Counted from the stretch's first letter, positions 1 through 9,670 are shown. The stretch: DNA of 64,000 nt from Fuerstiella marisgermanici (GCF_001983935.1 NZ_CP017641.1:6419001-6483000), one strand, 5' to 3'. Made by a program: numbers and translations. The notes: generated by a model from the letters alone, not told the origin.

Positions 1-2
1 AT

Positions 3-746
3 CCGAACGGCCAACTGTACGCGACCTTTCAACCGCGTCGTCTGGAAGCGGAAGAACTGCGGGATGCGATGCTGGCGGTTTCGGGCGAGTTGAATTTGAC
101 ACTTGGCGGCATCCCGATTCGGCCCGACATGAACATGGAAGCCGCTTTGCAGCCGCGCATGATCATGGGCACGTTCGCTCCCAGTTACATCCCAAATCCG
201 AAGCCGGAAGACCGCAACCGGCGGTCCATTTACGCTTTAAAACTGCGAGGCCACCGCGACCCGATGATGGAAACTTTCAACCAGCCGGGCCCGGACAAGT
301 CGTGCGAAATGCGAGACACTTCAACCATTTCGCCGCAGGCGTTGACGTTACTCAACAGCGACGAAACCAACGACCGAGCCCTCGCATTCGCCGCCGATAT
401 TCTTAAGAAGTCCGACAGTGACGAAGCAGCAATTGAAGCTGTCTTTCGCCGGGCGTACGGTAGAGTGCCCAACAAGGATGAGTTAGCGGCCAGCCTGGCA
501 CATTGGCGCGAAATGGAAACGGTGCAGACGAAGATCAGCTTCTCACCGCGCGAATACCCGACGGAAGTGGTCCGTCGCGCGAGCGAAGAGAACACCGGCG
601 AACCGTTCACGTTTACTGAAAAGCTGTTCGTGTACGAAGATTACGTCCACGATCTACAGCCACACGAAGTGGACGCCAAAACGCGAGCCCTCGCGGACAT
701 CTGCCTTGCGATTCTGAACAGTAATGAGTTTGCGTTTGTGTATTGA
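3..746 (+). CDS. DUF1553 family protein, C-terminal part (5' end outside window)
   Basis: The reading frame is open from base 3, so the start lies upstream of the window. The segment shows the planctomycete DUF1553 hallmarks: RRLEAEELRDAML near the beginning, NQPGPDKSCEMRDTSTISPQ in the middle, and the typical ending LADICLAILNSNEFAFVY. Family members are large secreted proteins that usually carry a cytochrome-c-like domain (PSD1) and DUF1549 before this region. They are very common in planctomycetes and often sit next to DUF1501 genes; their biochemical role is unresolved. The gene converges on aroB with an 8-base gap. Confidence 0.9.
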   Translation, partial: PNGQLYATFQPRRLEAEELRDAMLAVSGELNLTLGGIPIRPDMNMEAALQPRMIMGTFAPSYIPNPKPEDRNRRSIYALKLRGHRDPMMETFNQPGPDKSCEMRDTSTISPQALTLLNSDETNDRALAFAADILKKSDSDEAAIEAVFRRAYGRVPNKDELAASLAHWREMETVQTKISFSPREYPTEVVRRASEENTGEPFTFTEKLFVYEDYVHDLQPHEVDAKTRALADICLAILNSNEFAFVY

Positions 747-754
747 CCGGTTTG

Positions 755-1867
755 CTAAGACAAACAGGCAACAACCTGTTCCGCCACGATATTGCCGATC
801 GTTTCCACATGTCCGATACGATCCGGCAGGACGAATTTCAAATCCCCGGCCACCGTCTTCTTGTCCAGCAGCATGCAGTTCAGAATTTCGTCCGGCTTCT
901 GCTGCATGGCGTCTGGTACCTCCACCGGCAAATTCACAGCCTTCAGTAAGTCCACCTGCCGCTGGATTTCCGTGTCCCCGATGCGCCCCAACGACTTAGC
1001 GAGTTTACTGCCACAGATCATCCCGATCGCAACCGCTTCGCCGTGCAGCAGTTTTCCGTAGCCGGATAGAGCTTCAAACGCATGAGCGTATGTATGCCCG
1101 TAATTCAGGATGGCTCGCAGACCGGACGTTTCGTATTCGTCTTCCTTCACGACGTATGCCTTGAGCTCACAACTGCGAGCAACCACATGCCGCAGGACTT
1201 CCGGGTCGCGGTTGTTCAGACCATCGATGTTGGCTTCCAGCCAAGCAAAGAAGTCCGCGTCCAGAATGACGCCGTACTTAATGACTTCGGCCAGGCCCGA
1301 TCGGTATTCTCGGTCGGGCAGGGTGCTAAGCGTTTCTGTATCGACCAACACGCCCTGAGGCTGATGAAACGCGCCAATCAGGTTTTTGCCCTGGGGATGG
1401 TTGATGCCCGTCTTGCCGCCGACTGAACTATCGACCATCGCGAGCAACGTCGTCGGCACCTGCACAAACGGTAGACCTCGCGCGTAGGTGGCGGCGACAA
1501 ATCCGGCGAGGTCGCCGACCACTCCGCCACCCACAGCGATGACAGCCGTCTTCCGATCAGCCTTAAAATCCACCAGTTCATCGTACAGTTCGAACGTTTC
1601 TTTCTGGCACTTCGATGCCTCACCGGCGTTCACGCAGACGACTCGCACATCCGCGCCGGCTTCTGTCAACGCCGCCTTGACCGTGTTGGCGTGCGGCTGC
1701 AGGACGTTGGTGTCTGTGACCACGAAACACTTCAGCGACTGCCCCGTTGGCCGCTGAAGCCAGTCGCGGGTGAGGTTGCCGATTGTCGGCAGGTGGCCGG
1801 CATCGATGGAGATGTCGTAGCTGCGGGAACCGAGGTCGACTCGGACATTTTGACCGGAAGGATTCAT
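755..1867 (-). CDS. aroB: 3-dehydroquinate synthase
   Basis: Second step of the shikimate pathway: converts DAHP to 3-dehydroquinate in the cytoplasm using NAD+ and a divalent metal. The 370-residue length is normal. The NAD-binding stretch GGGVVGDLAGF lies at about 113-123 and the DSSVGGKTGIN motif at 146-156. The three expected metal ligands are visible: E194 in GLAEVIKYG, H258 in NYGHTYAHAFE and H275 in LLHGEA. The gene diverges from hisF across about 150 bases that should hold both promoters. The start at 1867 leaves a normal N-terminus. Confidence 0.97.
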   Translation of the reverse strand: MNPSGQNVRVDLGSRSYDISIDAGHLPTIGNLTRDWLQRPTGQSLKCFVVTDTNVLQPHANTVKAALTEAGADVRVVCVNAGEASKCQKETFELYDELVDFKADRKTAVIAVGGGVVGDLAGFVAATYARGLPFVQVPTTLLAMVDSSVGGKTGINHPQGKNLIGAFHQPQGVLVDTETLSTLPDREYRSGLAEVIKYGVILDADFFAWLEANIDGLNNRDPEVLRHVVARSCELKAYVVKEDEYETSGLRAILNYGHTYAHAFEALSGYGKLLHGEAVAIGMICGSKLAKSLGRIGDTEIQRQVDLLKAVNLPVEVPDAMQQKPDEILNCMLLDKKTVAGDLKFVLPDRIGHVETIGNIVAEQVVACLS

Positions 1868-2017
1868 GGGGAAAAAAGGTCTTCGACAGAAAAGCGGTGA
1901 AAAAGCGAGGAGTTGGGAATACTGGTTGACCGGACTTTAGATCGACGTTTTGATAGCATCCCGCGTCGTGGGATCTCGCTTCGACTAAGTCAATTCACCG
2001 TTTGGAACCGATTATTC

Positions 2018-2785
2018 ATGCTGGCAAAGCGTATCATCCCCTGCCTTGACGTTCACGCGGGGCGCGTCGTGAAGGGCGTGAATTTCGTCAATCTGCAGGA
2101 CGCCGGCGATCCCGTTGAGATCGCTCAGAAGTACGAACAGCAGGGTGCCGACGAATTAGTCTTTTTAGACATCACCGCCAGCCACGAAGAACGCGACATC
2201 ATTCTGGACGTGGTTGAACGCACGTCTGAGGTGGTTTTTATGCCGCTGACGGTTGGCGGCGGCATTCGCACGGTCGACGACATTCGCCGGTTGTTGAAGG
2301 CGGGCTGCGATAAAGTTTCGATCAATTCTGCAGCGGTGACTTCGCCGGAATTCGTCAGCGAAGCAGCTCTGAAGTTTGGCAGCCAGTGCATTGTCGTCAA
2401 CATCGATCCCAAGCGAGTTCAAAAAGATGGCCGGGAATTCTGGGACGTCCACATCAATGGTGGTCGGCTGCCGACCGGACTGGAAGCCGTCGCGTGGGCT
2501 CAGGAAGTGGAACGCTTAGGCGCCGGTGAAATTGTCTTAACGTGCATGGATGCAGACGGAACCAAAGACGGCTACGATCTGGAGATCACTCGAGCCGTGG
2601 CGGATGCGGTGTCGATACCTGTGGTGGCCAGCGGCGGAGCAGGTTCGCCCGCTCACCTGTGCGACGCCGTCACCAAAGGTGGTGCCAGCGCGGCATTAGC
2701 GGCCAGTATTTTTCACTACGGCGAATACACGATCGAGCAAACAAAGCGATACATGGCAGACAAGGGCGTGCCGGTGCGGTTGTAG
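2018..2785 (+). CDS. hisF: Imidazole glycerol phosphate synthase, cyclase subunit
   Basis: Cyclase half of the HisFH synthase: uses ammonia delivered by HisH to turn PRFAR into imidazole glycerol phosphate and AICAR (histidine and purine link). A longer frame opens at 1913, but the family N-terminus [12 protein letters not shown] begins at 2018, which gives 255 residues, the usual size. Both catalytic aspartates are present, D11 (PCLDV) and D130 (VVNIDPK), as are the phosphate-binding TVGGGIRT and ASGGAG loops. hisH is not adjacent, so the his genes are scattered here. Confidence 0.96.
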   Translation: MLAKRIIPCLDVHAGRVVKGVNFVNLQDAGDPVEIAQKYEQQGADELVFLDITASHEERDIILDVVERTSEVVFMPLTVGGGIRTVDDIRRLLKAGCDKVSINSAAVTSPEFVSEAALKFGSQCIVVNIDPKRVQKDGREFWDVHINGGRLPTGLEAVAWAQEVERLGAGEIVLTCMDADGTKDGYDLEITRAVADAVSIPVVASGGAGSPAHLCDAVTKGGASAALAASIFHYGEYTIEQTKRYMADKGVPVRL

Positions 2786-2825
2786 CACCGGGCTGAAAAC
2801 TGAAACTGAAACTGAAAACTAATCA

Positions 2826-3971
2826 ATGGTACAGGCACGAGACTGGGTTAAATCCACCTTCGACGCGAATGCGGATATCGAGATAAATAAGATCTTTCGC
2901 ATGGCCGTTAAGATGAACTGCTCAGACATTCATCTGCAGGCCGGTCGCCCGCCCATCTTTCGTATTCGAGGGCACCTGACGCCGCTGGACATGGCGCCGC
3001 TTAGTGAAAGCGCGTTGATCAAGTTGTGCTTTCCGATGATGGACCAGCGTAACCTCGACATCTTTCATCACGATGGCGGTGCTGACTTTTCGAAGGTCGT
3101 GGAATATCAGGATGAGCCGTGGCGGTTTCGAGTCAACCTCCTCACGCAGCTCGGCAAAGTCGGCATGGTGGCTCGAAAAATTGAACGCTCGATTCCGCCC
3201 TTCGAGGGGCTGTATCTGCCGGCACAAATGGAAGAACTCTGCAAGTTCGACCAGGGCATGGTGCTGCTGGCTGGTGTGACGGGTTCCGGAAAAAGTACGA
3301 CCATTGCGTCGATGCTGGACTGGATCAATCACAACATGAACAAGCACATTCTGACCATCGAAGACCCGATCGAATTTGTTTATACGTCTGACCAGTGCCT
3401 GATCAATCAGCGCGAAATCGGCCAGGACGTGATCGACTTCCATGTGGCTATGAAGCACGCGGTTCGAGAAGACCCGGACATCATGCTGGTGGGCGAAATG
3501 CGTGACAAAGAAACTTTCGAAACCGCGATTCATGCGGCCGAAACCGGGCACCTTGTGTTCGGAACGATTCACGCTTCCAGCGCACCCGGCACGGTTCCTC
3601 GTATCATCGACCTGTTCCCGGCCGACATGCACGCTGCGATTCGAGCCGCCATTGGCATGAGCATGAAAGCGATCGTTGGTCAGAAGCTGCTGAAAACGAT
3701 CGTGGACACGCCGGGACGAGTCCCCATCATTGAAATCATGCTGTTCAACCCAACAGTGACCAAGCTGGTGATGGAAAACGAAGACGAAAAACTGCCGGGT
3801 GCCATCCGCATTGGTCGCGATGAAGGCATGCAATTGTTTAACGACAGCCTCTACGACTTTGTGACTCGCGAATTCATCAGCCGCGAAGCCGCGTTCGAAA
3901 TTTCACCGAACGTTGAAGAACTCAAAATGCGACTGAAGGGCATCGAGGTCAAAGGGCCATCGATTCTGTAG
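2826..3971 (+). CDS. pilT: PilT-type type IV pilus retraction ATPase
   Basis: Hexameric motor ATPase of the PilT/GspE secretion superfamily that depolymerises type IV pili at the inner membrane. The 381 residues show an N-terminal PAS-like domain (SDIHLQAGRPP at 33-43), Walker A GVTGSGKST at 150-158, the Asp box HILTIEDPIEFVY, Walker B-type DPDIMLVGEMRD and the His box ETGHLVFGTIHA. The length and the absence of a long GspE-like N-domain favour PilT over PilB. No other pilus gene is adjacent. Only 40 bases separate it from hisF, and these contain a (ctgaaa)-type repeat, so co-transcription is possible but functionally unrelated. Confidence 0.88.
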   Translation: MVQARDWVKSTFDANADIEINKIFRMAVKMNCSDIHLQAGRPPIFRIRGHLTPLDMAPLSESALIKLCFPMMDQRNLDIFHHDGGADFSKVVEYQDEPWRFRVNLLTQLGKVGMVARKIERSIPPFEGLYLPAQMEELCKFDQGMVLLAGVTGSGKSTTIASMLDWINHNMNKHILTIEDPIEFVYTSDQCLINQREIGQDVIDFHVAMKHAVREDPDIMLVGEMRDKETFETAIHAAETGHLVFGTIHASSAPGTVPRIIDLFPADMHAAIRAAIGMSMKAIVGQKLLKTIVDTPGRVPIIEIMLFNPTVTKLVMENEDEKLPGAIRIGRDEGMQLFNDSLYDFVTREFISREAAFEISPNVEELKMRLKGIEVKGPSIL

Positions 3972-4077
3972 GACCAGTACCATTTTCGGGCCAAAGGATT
4001 ATTCACCGGGAAGAAACATTCGGTTCGCATGGGGCCGAGCCTGCACAAAGTTGAGGACGGCGATGACTACCATTCTT

Positions 4078-4312
4078 TCAGATAGCATCGATCCATTTCC
4101 TGAAGTTGCCCCACGTCGATTCCACGACAGAATCTGAAGCGATTAATGGGGCCAGGGCCTGCGCCGGTACCAGATTGGTGTCAGGTGCGAAGAACAAATC
4201 TCTGTTCCGAACCTCGGTATCTACAGAATTTGGGACACTCGACAAGGCAAGTCTGGCGGACGAACCACCAGATGCCGCCCCACCTCCCAATGCGTTGACA
4301 TTTGAACTAAGT
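4078..4312 (-). pseudogene. Surface protein remnant, segment 5 (C-terminus)
   Basis: This is the last part of the disrupted surface protein whose other pieces lie up to 14135. Read on the minus strand through the 8-bp target duplication of the ISL3 element, the frame from the upstream segment (ending AAQQIS) continues as SNVNALGGGAASGGSS and runs to a stop at 4078, ending FRKWIDAI. The sequence after the dockerin-like region is low complexity. It lacks its own start and promoter and is presumably untranslated. It converges on pilT. Confidence 0.82.
4305..4312. repeat. Target-site duplication of the ISL3 element (left copy)
   Basis: The octamer aactaagt at 4305-4312 is matched by aactaatt at 5608-5615 on the other side of the element (7 of 8 identical). 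ISL3-family elements are known to make 8-bp duplications. One copy has evidently mutated since insertion. Confidence 0.75.
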
Positions 4313-5607
4313 GGTCCATCCGGGATTATTGTGGGTAGAGGTCGAGTCCTCCGCAGTAGAAGAGGATGGCGGTTTTGAAGTTGTCGCGGTTTCGGTATCC
4401 GCCGACTCTTCGTTTGATGGCCATGATTTTGCTGTTCATTCCTTCGGCGACGGCGTTTGTGATTCCGTGAGTGCAGTAGCTCACCACATTGGCTAAGCGT
4501 TCTTTGATCGTGCGAGCGACTTTCTTCATTGGCTCCAGCTTTGTGTGGATGACTCGCTTGTACCAGTCATTGAAGAACGTCGTGGCCTCTGCCGGAGTGT
4601 CATGAACCCAGAGGTCTCGCAGCATTTCCTTGTAGGCCCACGCTTTGCCCGTGAGCAACTCCGCCTTCCACACGGCATCGAAGCGTTCCTGCTGTTTCTC
4701 GCTGAGATTCTCCTGGCCCGAAAGCCACAGATAACGAGTTCCCGTCAATCGATCATCGCCTTCGGCGCGAAGCTTCTTCTGCTCCGACCGACGGACCTTG
4801 TCGACGGCTTCGGTTGCCAGCTTCATGATGTGAAAGCGGTCGTGCACAATCTTCTGTTCGGCCAATGCAATGTTGCCTTTGGTGCTCTTGACGTATGCGG
4901 CACTCATGTCCATCGCAACCGCCTCCACAGACTGCTTTTCACTGTCGGAAAGCTGATCGAAACAGGCATCAGCGGCTGCCGTGTCATGACCATCGGAAAT
5001 CGCTTCGACAGTGCTCTTGTCCAAGTCATAGATCAGCGTGACGTAGTTGTGTCGTTTTCGAAAGGCTTTCTCGTCGATGCCGATTCGAGGGAGGTTCTTC
5101 GATTGTTTGCGATCCTTCCCGCGAGCCACCGCCTTCTGCAGAATGTGCCACGATTCATCCCATGAGATCCCCAGAATGCTGCACGCCCCTTTCACGGTTT
5201 GTGTGGCCAGAAGAACGTCGATGGCGAAGCGTTCAAAGAACAATGAGAAGCGGCTGTTCTTTTCCGCCCAGGGAAGCCTGATCTGTTTGACGCCATGATC
5301 CGGGCACTTCACGCGAGGCGTGCGGGCATGAAGGATGGTCGCAAATTGCATCGTGTCCAGATGCCGCCATTTGCGAGACTTCGTGTGGTCATAGCACGGC
5401 AGCTGCCTGTCGCAATCCGGACAGCAAAAAGTTTCGCCCTCGCCATGTTCGACGAAAACGTCGACCTGTTGAGCTTCCATATCCAGCTGAACGTCCGCCA
5501 CAAACCACGGCCCCGTCAGTCCCAAAATCTGTTCGTAAAAGTCTGTTCCCTGCATCCCACGAAAACTAACGAATTAACGCCTCACCCAAAAAGAACCCGG
5601 ATGGACC
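4313..5607 (-). mobile_element. ISL3-family insertion sequence
   Basis: About 1.3 kb, with imperfect inverted ends: ggtccatccggg at 4313 and its complement at 5596-5607. It carries a single transposase gene filling most of its length. It is flanked by near-identical 8-bp direct repeats. It sits inside the 3' part of the surface-protein gene and supplies an artificial ending (stop at 5582) to the upstream segment. One mismatch in the duplication suggests that it is not the youngest insertion here. Confidence 0.88.
4326..5555 (-). CDS. ISL3-family transposase
   Basis: 409-residue DDE transposase. The N-terminus has a cysteine zinc-finger region (FCCPDCDRQLPCYDH, then VKCPDHGV) used to bind the ends. 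The catalytic triad is readable as D in RIGIDEKAF, D in AVAMDMSAAY and E in NAVAEGMNSKIMAIKRR, all typical of ISL3. The frame is intact, so the element may still be active. The start at 5555 leaves about 50 bases to the element end. Confidence 0.93.
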   Translation of the reverse strand: MQGTDFYEQILGLTGPWFVADVQLDMEAQQVDVFVEHGEGETFCCPDCDRQLPCYDHTKSRKWRHLDTMQFATILHARTPRVKCPDHGVKQIRLPWAEKNSRFSLFFERFAIDVLLATQTVKGACSILGISWDESWHILQKAVARGKDRKQSKNLPRIGIDEKAFRKRHNYVTLIYDLDKSTVEAISDGHDTAAADACFDQLSDSEKQSVEAVAMDMSAAYVKSTKGNIALAEQKIVHDRFHIMKLATEAVDKVRRSEQKKLRAEGDDRLTGTRYLWLSGQENLSEKQQERFDAVWKAELLTGKAWAYKEMLRDLWVHDTPAEATTFFNDWYKRVIHTKLEPMKKVARTIKERLANVVSYCTHGITNAVAEGMNSKIMAIKRRVGGYRNRDNFKTAILFYCGGLDLYPQ

Positions 5608-8321
5608 AACTAATTTGCTGTGCTGCAAGAACGCTTGCTCCCTTCGACTGTTCGATTTGGGCGTGCGTGCCCGACAATTTGATCAGAAGGATCAGGAAAG
5701 AATCATTCCCATCGAAGTCTTCGTCGCCATCGACGTCTGCGATCGTGTTCAAGTTGGCAATGTAGGAACGAATGTCAGCAGCGGCACGCGGACTGTTGCC
5801 ACGGACCTGATCGATTTGAGTGTCTGTTCCGGATAATTTCACCAGATGCATTAGAAAAGAATCGTTGGCGTCAAAGTCTCCATCGCCGTCCACGTCACCA
5901 GAGATGTCTGGCGGCGGATCGACGTTTGTTACCTGAATGGTGTCAGATCCCATGGTGTACCCGTCCGCACTGGCGGTAATTGTCACGGTCTGAGTCTCGT
6001 CGAAGACATAGTCCAGCACACCGGTTAGCACTGCGAGAGCTGACGTGTTTCCAGCGCGAATCGTCACGGTCCCGGGTACAGTGGCTTCGCCAGGGTCGCT
6101 GCTTGAGAGCGACACAACAAGATCAGTGGTCGTGTCGAAGTTGCGAACCACGGTCAGGTGGGTCCCCACGAAGTTCTCAGTAACCGATTCGGCGGCAATT
6201 TCCACAAAAAGTGCGGGCACGTCCGTGTTGACAACATCGACCGTGTCACTCTGTTGCTCGTGGGCTTCGGCCATTGCTGTAATGGTAACCGTTTCCGTGC
6301 CATCGACGATCGAGTCAGCAACTCCGGAAATGGTGAACTCCGTTGTAGCTTGTCCAGCCGGAATTGTGATTGTCGCCGTAGTGATCGCTTCGCCCGGATC
6401 GCTGCTCGTCAACGTAACGACAAGCTGAGCAGCCGTCGAAGTATTGCGAGAAATCGTCGCTATAGTCGATCCGGAATCTTCTGTGATCGAATCCTGGTCG
6501 ATGATGAGAGTCAACGCAGGGATGTCCACATCCACGACACTAAGCGAACCTTGTCCGGAAGCGTGAGCCTCTGCAGTGGCCGTGATGGTGATCACCTGCG
6601 TCGAATCGACAAGCGAATCCTTCACTCCGGTAATAGTTGCCACCGCAGAATTTTGCCCTGCTGGAATAGTCACAGTTGCCGGAAGTGTGGCTTCACCGTA
6701 ATCGCTGCTGAAGAGTGTCACGGTAAGTTCGTCTGTCGCTTCTGAGTTGCGAAAGATCGTGACGGTTGTCGTGCCGGAGTCTTCTCGAATCGAACTATCG
6801 CCGATTGCTACCGACAAGAAGGCTGCGTCGACGTTGGAAACATCCACTGTGTCGATACCTGTTGCATAGCCGAGGGCGGTGGCGGTTATCGTGACAGTCT
6901 GGGTCGAATCAGCGAGGTCGTCGGGCACCCCCGTCAACGTAGCTGTTGCTGACGACTGCCCGGCAGGTATAACAACGGTTTCTGGTACCGTTGCCTCCCC
7001 GGTATCACTGCTGGACAAAGTCATCACGATTTGACCCGCGGTATCTGAACTGCGAGTCACCGTCACAGTTGAGGTGCCCGAGTCCTCGCTAATGGTATCT
7101 TCGGCGATGGCAACAATGAATCTGGCAGGCTCAAATTCGAAAGCACCGATATCAACAACTGGTGTACCACCCGGTTCTTCCGCCAAGACTCGGCCAAAGC
7201 CGGCACCTCGCTGATCTGTTGTTAAGGGATTGCCGTTTGAGTCCACAGCCTTTGCGTCGCTACCGGCATCAATAGCCGGGCCACCAGCCAGCACAGCAAT
7301 TGTTCTCGTAAGACCACCATTGTCTCGTAGAAGTGGAACCACACCGTTGTTGACCAACACGGTTTTCCAATCAACACCGACGATGTTGCCGTTCAAGCCA
7401 TCGCTTAAACCCCCCGATGTGGTCGAGTCGCCGATAAGATTAAACGATGACAGGCTGCCCACAGAATTACCGATGTCGTCCGCAATGCTGCCTCTTCGAT
7501 TGCCGGCAACAATCGTGTTCGTCAGTGTGGCTTGTCCCGATCCTTCATTGTGGATCCCTCCACCGCTGCCAACGGTTTCATTCGCTGCAATCGTGCTGTT
7601 GGTCAGCAACAATACGTCGGAGTTGTAAATACCGGCCCCGTGCTCGGATGCCGAGTTCGCAAACACAGTGCTGTTTGTGAAAGTCGCTAATCCAGCATTT
7701 GCAACACCTCCACCAAGTGTCGTCGCGGTGTTGCCAAATATGGTGCTGCCTGCAATTACCGCAGTGCCCTAGTTGTACACTGCGCCGCCTTCGCCGGTCG
7801 CTATGCTGTCAAAGATTGTACTATCGACGAGAGTGAGAGACTCACGAGACCAAATTGCCCCGCCATTATCGGCAACAGTCTCAGCAGCGAATCCGTCGTC
7901 CGCAGTTCCTCCGACGAGGTATAGTCCCGACAGGGCGATGTCCGCCTCAACGTCGTTATCACTATCGTCAATCCTGAAAATCCGAGACTCGTGGTTTGCC
8001 TCAGCACGAAGGGCTGATTCACCAAGGCTCGCGATCGAAACGGCATCCGTAATTTCCAATTCACCCAGCAACAGTGAAACCGTCCGCGAACCGCTGCATG
8101 ATATGTTTGCCGCAATCTCTATTGCATCTGCACCGATGCTGCCATTGGCAGAATTGATCGCCTCGCGCAAACTGACTTTCGGAGTGCCTCCGTCATTGTT
8201 TGTGTAATCAAATTCGTCAGAAAACGTTGTGACGTTAAAATAGCCGGAAGCCGGAGACAGAACCTGCCGTTCGTATGCCCCGATATCAGCAGTGGCATGC
8301 TCCCCTTGAACAGGTCCATCA
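5608..8321 (-). pseudogene. Surface protein remnant, segment 4 (beta-helix end, Calx-beta-like repeats, dockerin-like region)
   Basis: On the minus strand this begins ADIGAYERQ, a common end of CSLREA-type repeats, then a second SLREAINSANG motif and beta-helix-like turns. The frame meets a TAG at 7769-7771 and then continues without a shift (GTAVIAGSTIFGNT). About four repeats of some 95 residues follow, each starting like ISEDSGTSTVTVTR and containing SSDxGEATxPxTVxIPAG, which resemble Calx-beta or cadherin-like adhesin modules. Two DVDGDGDFDANDSF-type calcium-binding (dockerin-like) motifs come last. The final ten translated codons before 5582 come from the ISL3 element. This was an extracellular protein in life; it is now cut off from its N-terminus. 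Confidence 0.85.
7769..7771 (-). other. In-frame TAG within segment 4 of the surface protein
   Basis: The frame reads GGAVYN, then TAG, then GTAVIAGSTIFGNT. The protein-like pattern of Asn-rich beta-helix turns continues on both sides in the same frame. A single substitution (for example TAC to TAG) explains it. This mutation is independent of the IS insertions. Confidence 0.85.
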
Positions 8322-8363
8322 TTATGAGAGTCTACTGACGAATTTATTCTCAGGAGACTCAGG

Positions 8364-8648
8364 ATGTCGAAGAAACGTAAACGTCACACTCCGGAACAGA
8401 TTGTTCGGAAGCTTCGTGATGCGGATGCGATGCTGACGAGCGGCAAGTCGCTCGGTGAGGTTGTTCAATCGCTGGCTGTCAGTGAAGCGACGTATCATCG
8501 CTGGCGTCAGCAGTACGGCGGGATGAAGGCCGAGGAAGCAAAGCGTCTGAAGGAACTGGAAGTTGAGAACGCTCGGCTTAAGAAGCTGCTTGCGGAAGCG
8601 GAACTCGACAAGGCAATGCTGAAGGAGATCGCGGAGGGAAACTTCTGA
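8364..8648 (+). CDS. IS3 transposase OrfA (helix-turn-helix)
   Basis: 94 residues. The basic start MSKKRKRHTPEQIVRKLRDA is followed by a helix-turn-helix (LAVSEATYHRWRQQY) and a leucine-zipper-like helix (LKELEVENARLKKLLAEAEL), the standard OrfA layout. The gene ends at 8648. The heptamer GGGAAAC at 8636-8642 sits in the X_XXY_YYZ phase just before the stop, so a -1 frameshift would join it to orfB and make the OrfAB transposase. Confidence 0.93.
   Translation: MSKKRKRHTPEQIVRKLRDADAMLTSGKSLGEVVQSLAVSEATYHRWRQQYGGMKAEEAKRLKELEVENARLKKLLAEAELDKAMLKEIAEGNF
8636..8642 (+). promoter_or_regulatory. Programmed -1 frameshift heptamer GGGAAAC
   Basis: In the orfA frame the codons are GAG GGA AAC, so the heptamer is G_GGA_AAC, the classical X_XXY_YYZ arrangement. 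It lies two codons before the orfA stop, and the -1 frame after it is orfB. This is the expected control point for transposase synthesis in IS3 elements. Confidence 0.82.
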
Positions 8649-9532
8649 CGGTCTCCCGGAAACGCGAGGCCGTCAAACATGTGCAGGAGAAGTTCGACGT
8701 TTCGGAACGTCACGCGTGCCGAACGGTTGGTCAGCATCGTTCGGTTCATCGTCGTGAACCCGTTGTTCGCGATGATGAGGCGGCGTTGGTGAAGCGAATG
8801 CTGGAGCTGGTTCGTGAGCATCCGCGATTTGGTTATCGGCGTATCTGTCGTCTTCTTCGTCGCGAAGAATTCGTGGTGAACAGGAAGCGAATGTATCGCC
8901 TTTGGCGTCGTGAAGGCCTGAAGGTCTGTCGACGAACGAAGAAGCGGCGTGGCACTGGCGGCAGTAAAAACGCTTGTCATGTTCACCGATCGCGGGGAAA
9001 AAACGACGTATGGGCGTGGGATTTTGTGTTTGACTACACAACGAATGGAACTCAGTTGAAGTGGCTGACCGTTGTTGACGAATTCACTCGGGAGTGCGTT
9101 GCGTTGAAAGTTTCTCGCAGTATCAAAGCCGACGACGTAATCGACACGTTGTGTGAATTGATCGCTGCTCGCGGTGTGCCGAACCACATTCGCAGCGACA
9201 ACGGCCCAGAGTTTATCGCGAAGGCGATTGGCAAGTGGCTGAAACAAACAGGCGTCTCGGCGCTGTACGTCGAGCCGGGATCGCCGTGGCAGAACGGGTA
9301 TTCCGAGAGTTTCAATTCGAAGCTTCGCGATGAATTTCTGAACGTGGAAGAGTTTGAAAGTGTTCGCGATGCCGTACAGATGACGAAGGAATTTCAACGT
9401 CAGTACAACGAAGTTCGTCCGCACAGCGCGTTGGACTACCAGACACCGAATGAGTTCGCGGCGATGCAGCCTTCGGTTCGAGCTCGACAGACGGGAGCCG
9501 CCCCGACCACCTTCGCCATCACCTCGACCTGA
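8642..9532 (+). CDS. IS3 transposase OrfB (rve integrase core), expressed by -1 frameshift
   Basis: The frame is open from the frameshift site at 8642 (an internal ATG lies at 8681) to 9532. It has the HTH_21-like region RFGYRRICRLLRRE and the retroviral-type integrase core. The DDE residues are visible as D in VWAWDFVFDY, D in IRSDNGPEF and E in GYSESFNSKLRDE. The protein ends close to the element's right end. It is intact, and probably made only as the OrfAB fusion. Confidence 0.92.
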   Translation, partial: LLTVSRKREAVKHVQEKFDVSERHACRTVGQHRSVHRREPVVRDDEAALVKRMLELVREHPRFGYRRICRLLRREEFVVNRKRMYRLWRREGLKVCRRTKKRRGTGGSKNACHVHRSRGKNDVWAWDFVFDYTTNGTQLKWLTVVDEFTRECVALKVSRSIKADDVIDTLCELIAARGVPNHIRSDNGPEFIAKAIGKWLKQTGVSALYVEPGSPWQNGYSESFNSKLRDEFLNVEEFESVRDAVQMTKEFQRQYNEVRPHSALDYQTPNEFAAMQPSVRARQTGAAPTTFAITST

Positions 9533-9670
9533 GCTCCGCGTTGAAGGCCGAGGCGACAGCGAAGGCGGACGGGGCTCAGCACAACTTGTTTGGAAGATTA
9601 TTCAATACCAATGTCAGCCCACAACTCTCATAACAACCGGACCTAATCTCGGGGGCAGCCCAGCAGCATC

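Larger units (their letters stand above)
8322..9633 (+). mobile_element. IS3-family insertion sequence (first copy type)
   Basis: A two-frame IS3-type element of about 1.3 kb. Its ends share the perfect inverted decamer ttatgagagt (8322-8331 and, complemented, 9624-9633). It contains orfA, a -1 slippery heptamer and orfB. I see no convincing target duplication: the flanks are tccatca and caaccgg. About 37 bases beyond the right end (9634-9670) do not fit the surface-protein frame, so a deletion or a second event has altered this junction. Confidence 0.85.

Noticed and set aside
6045-6745. Plus-strand frames opposite the Calx-beta-like repeats
   Set aside because: They mirror the repeated minus-strand sequence and show no protein features of their own.
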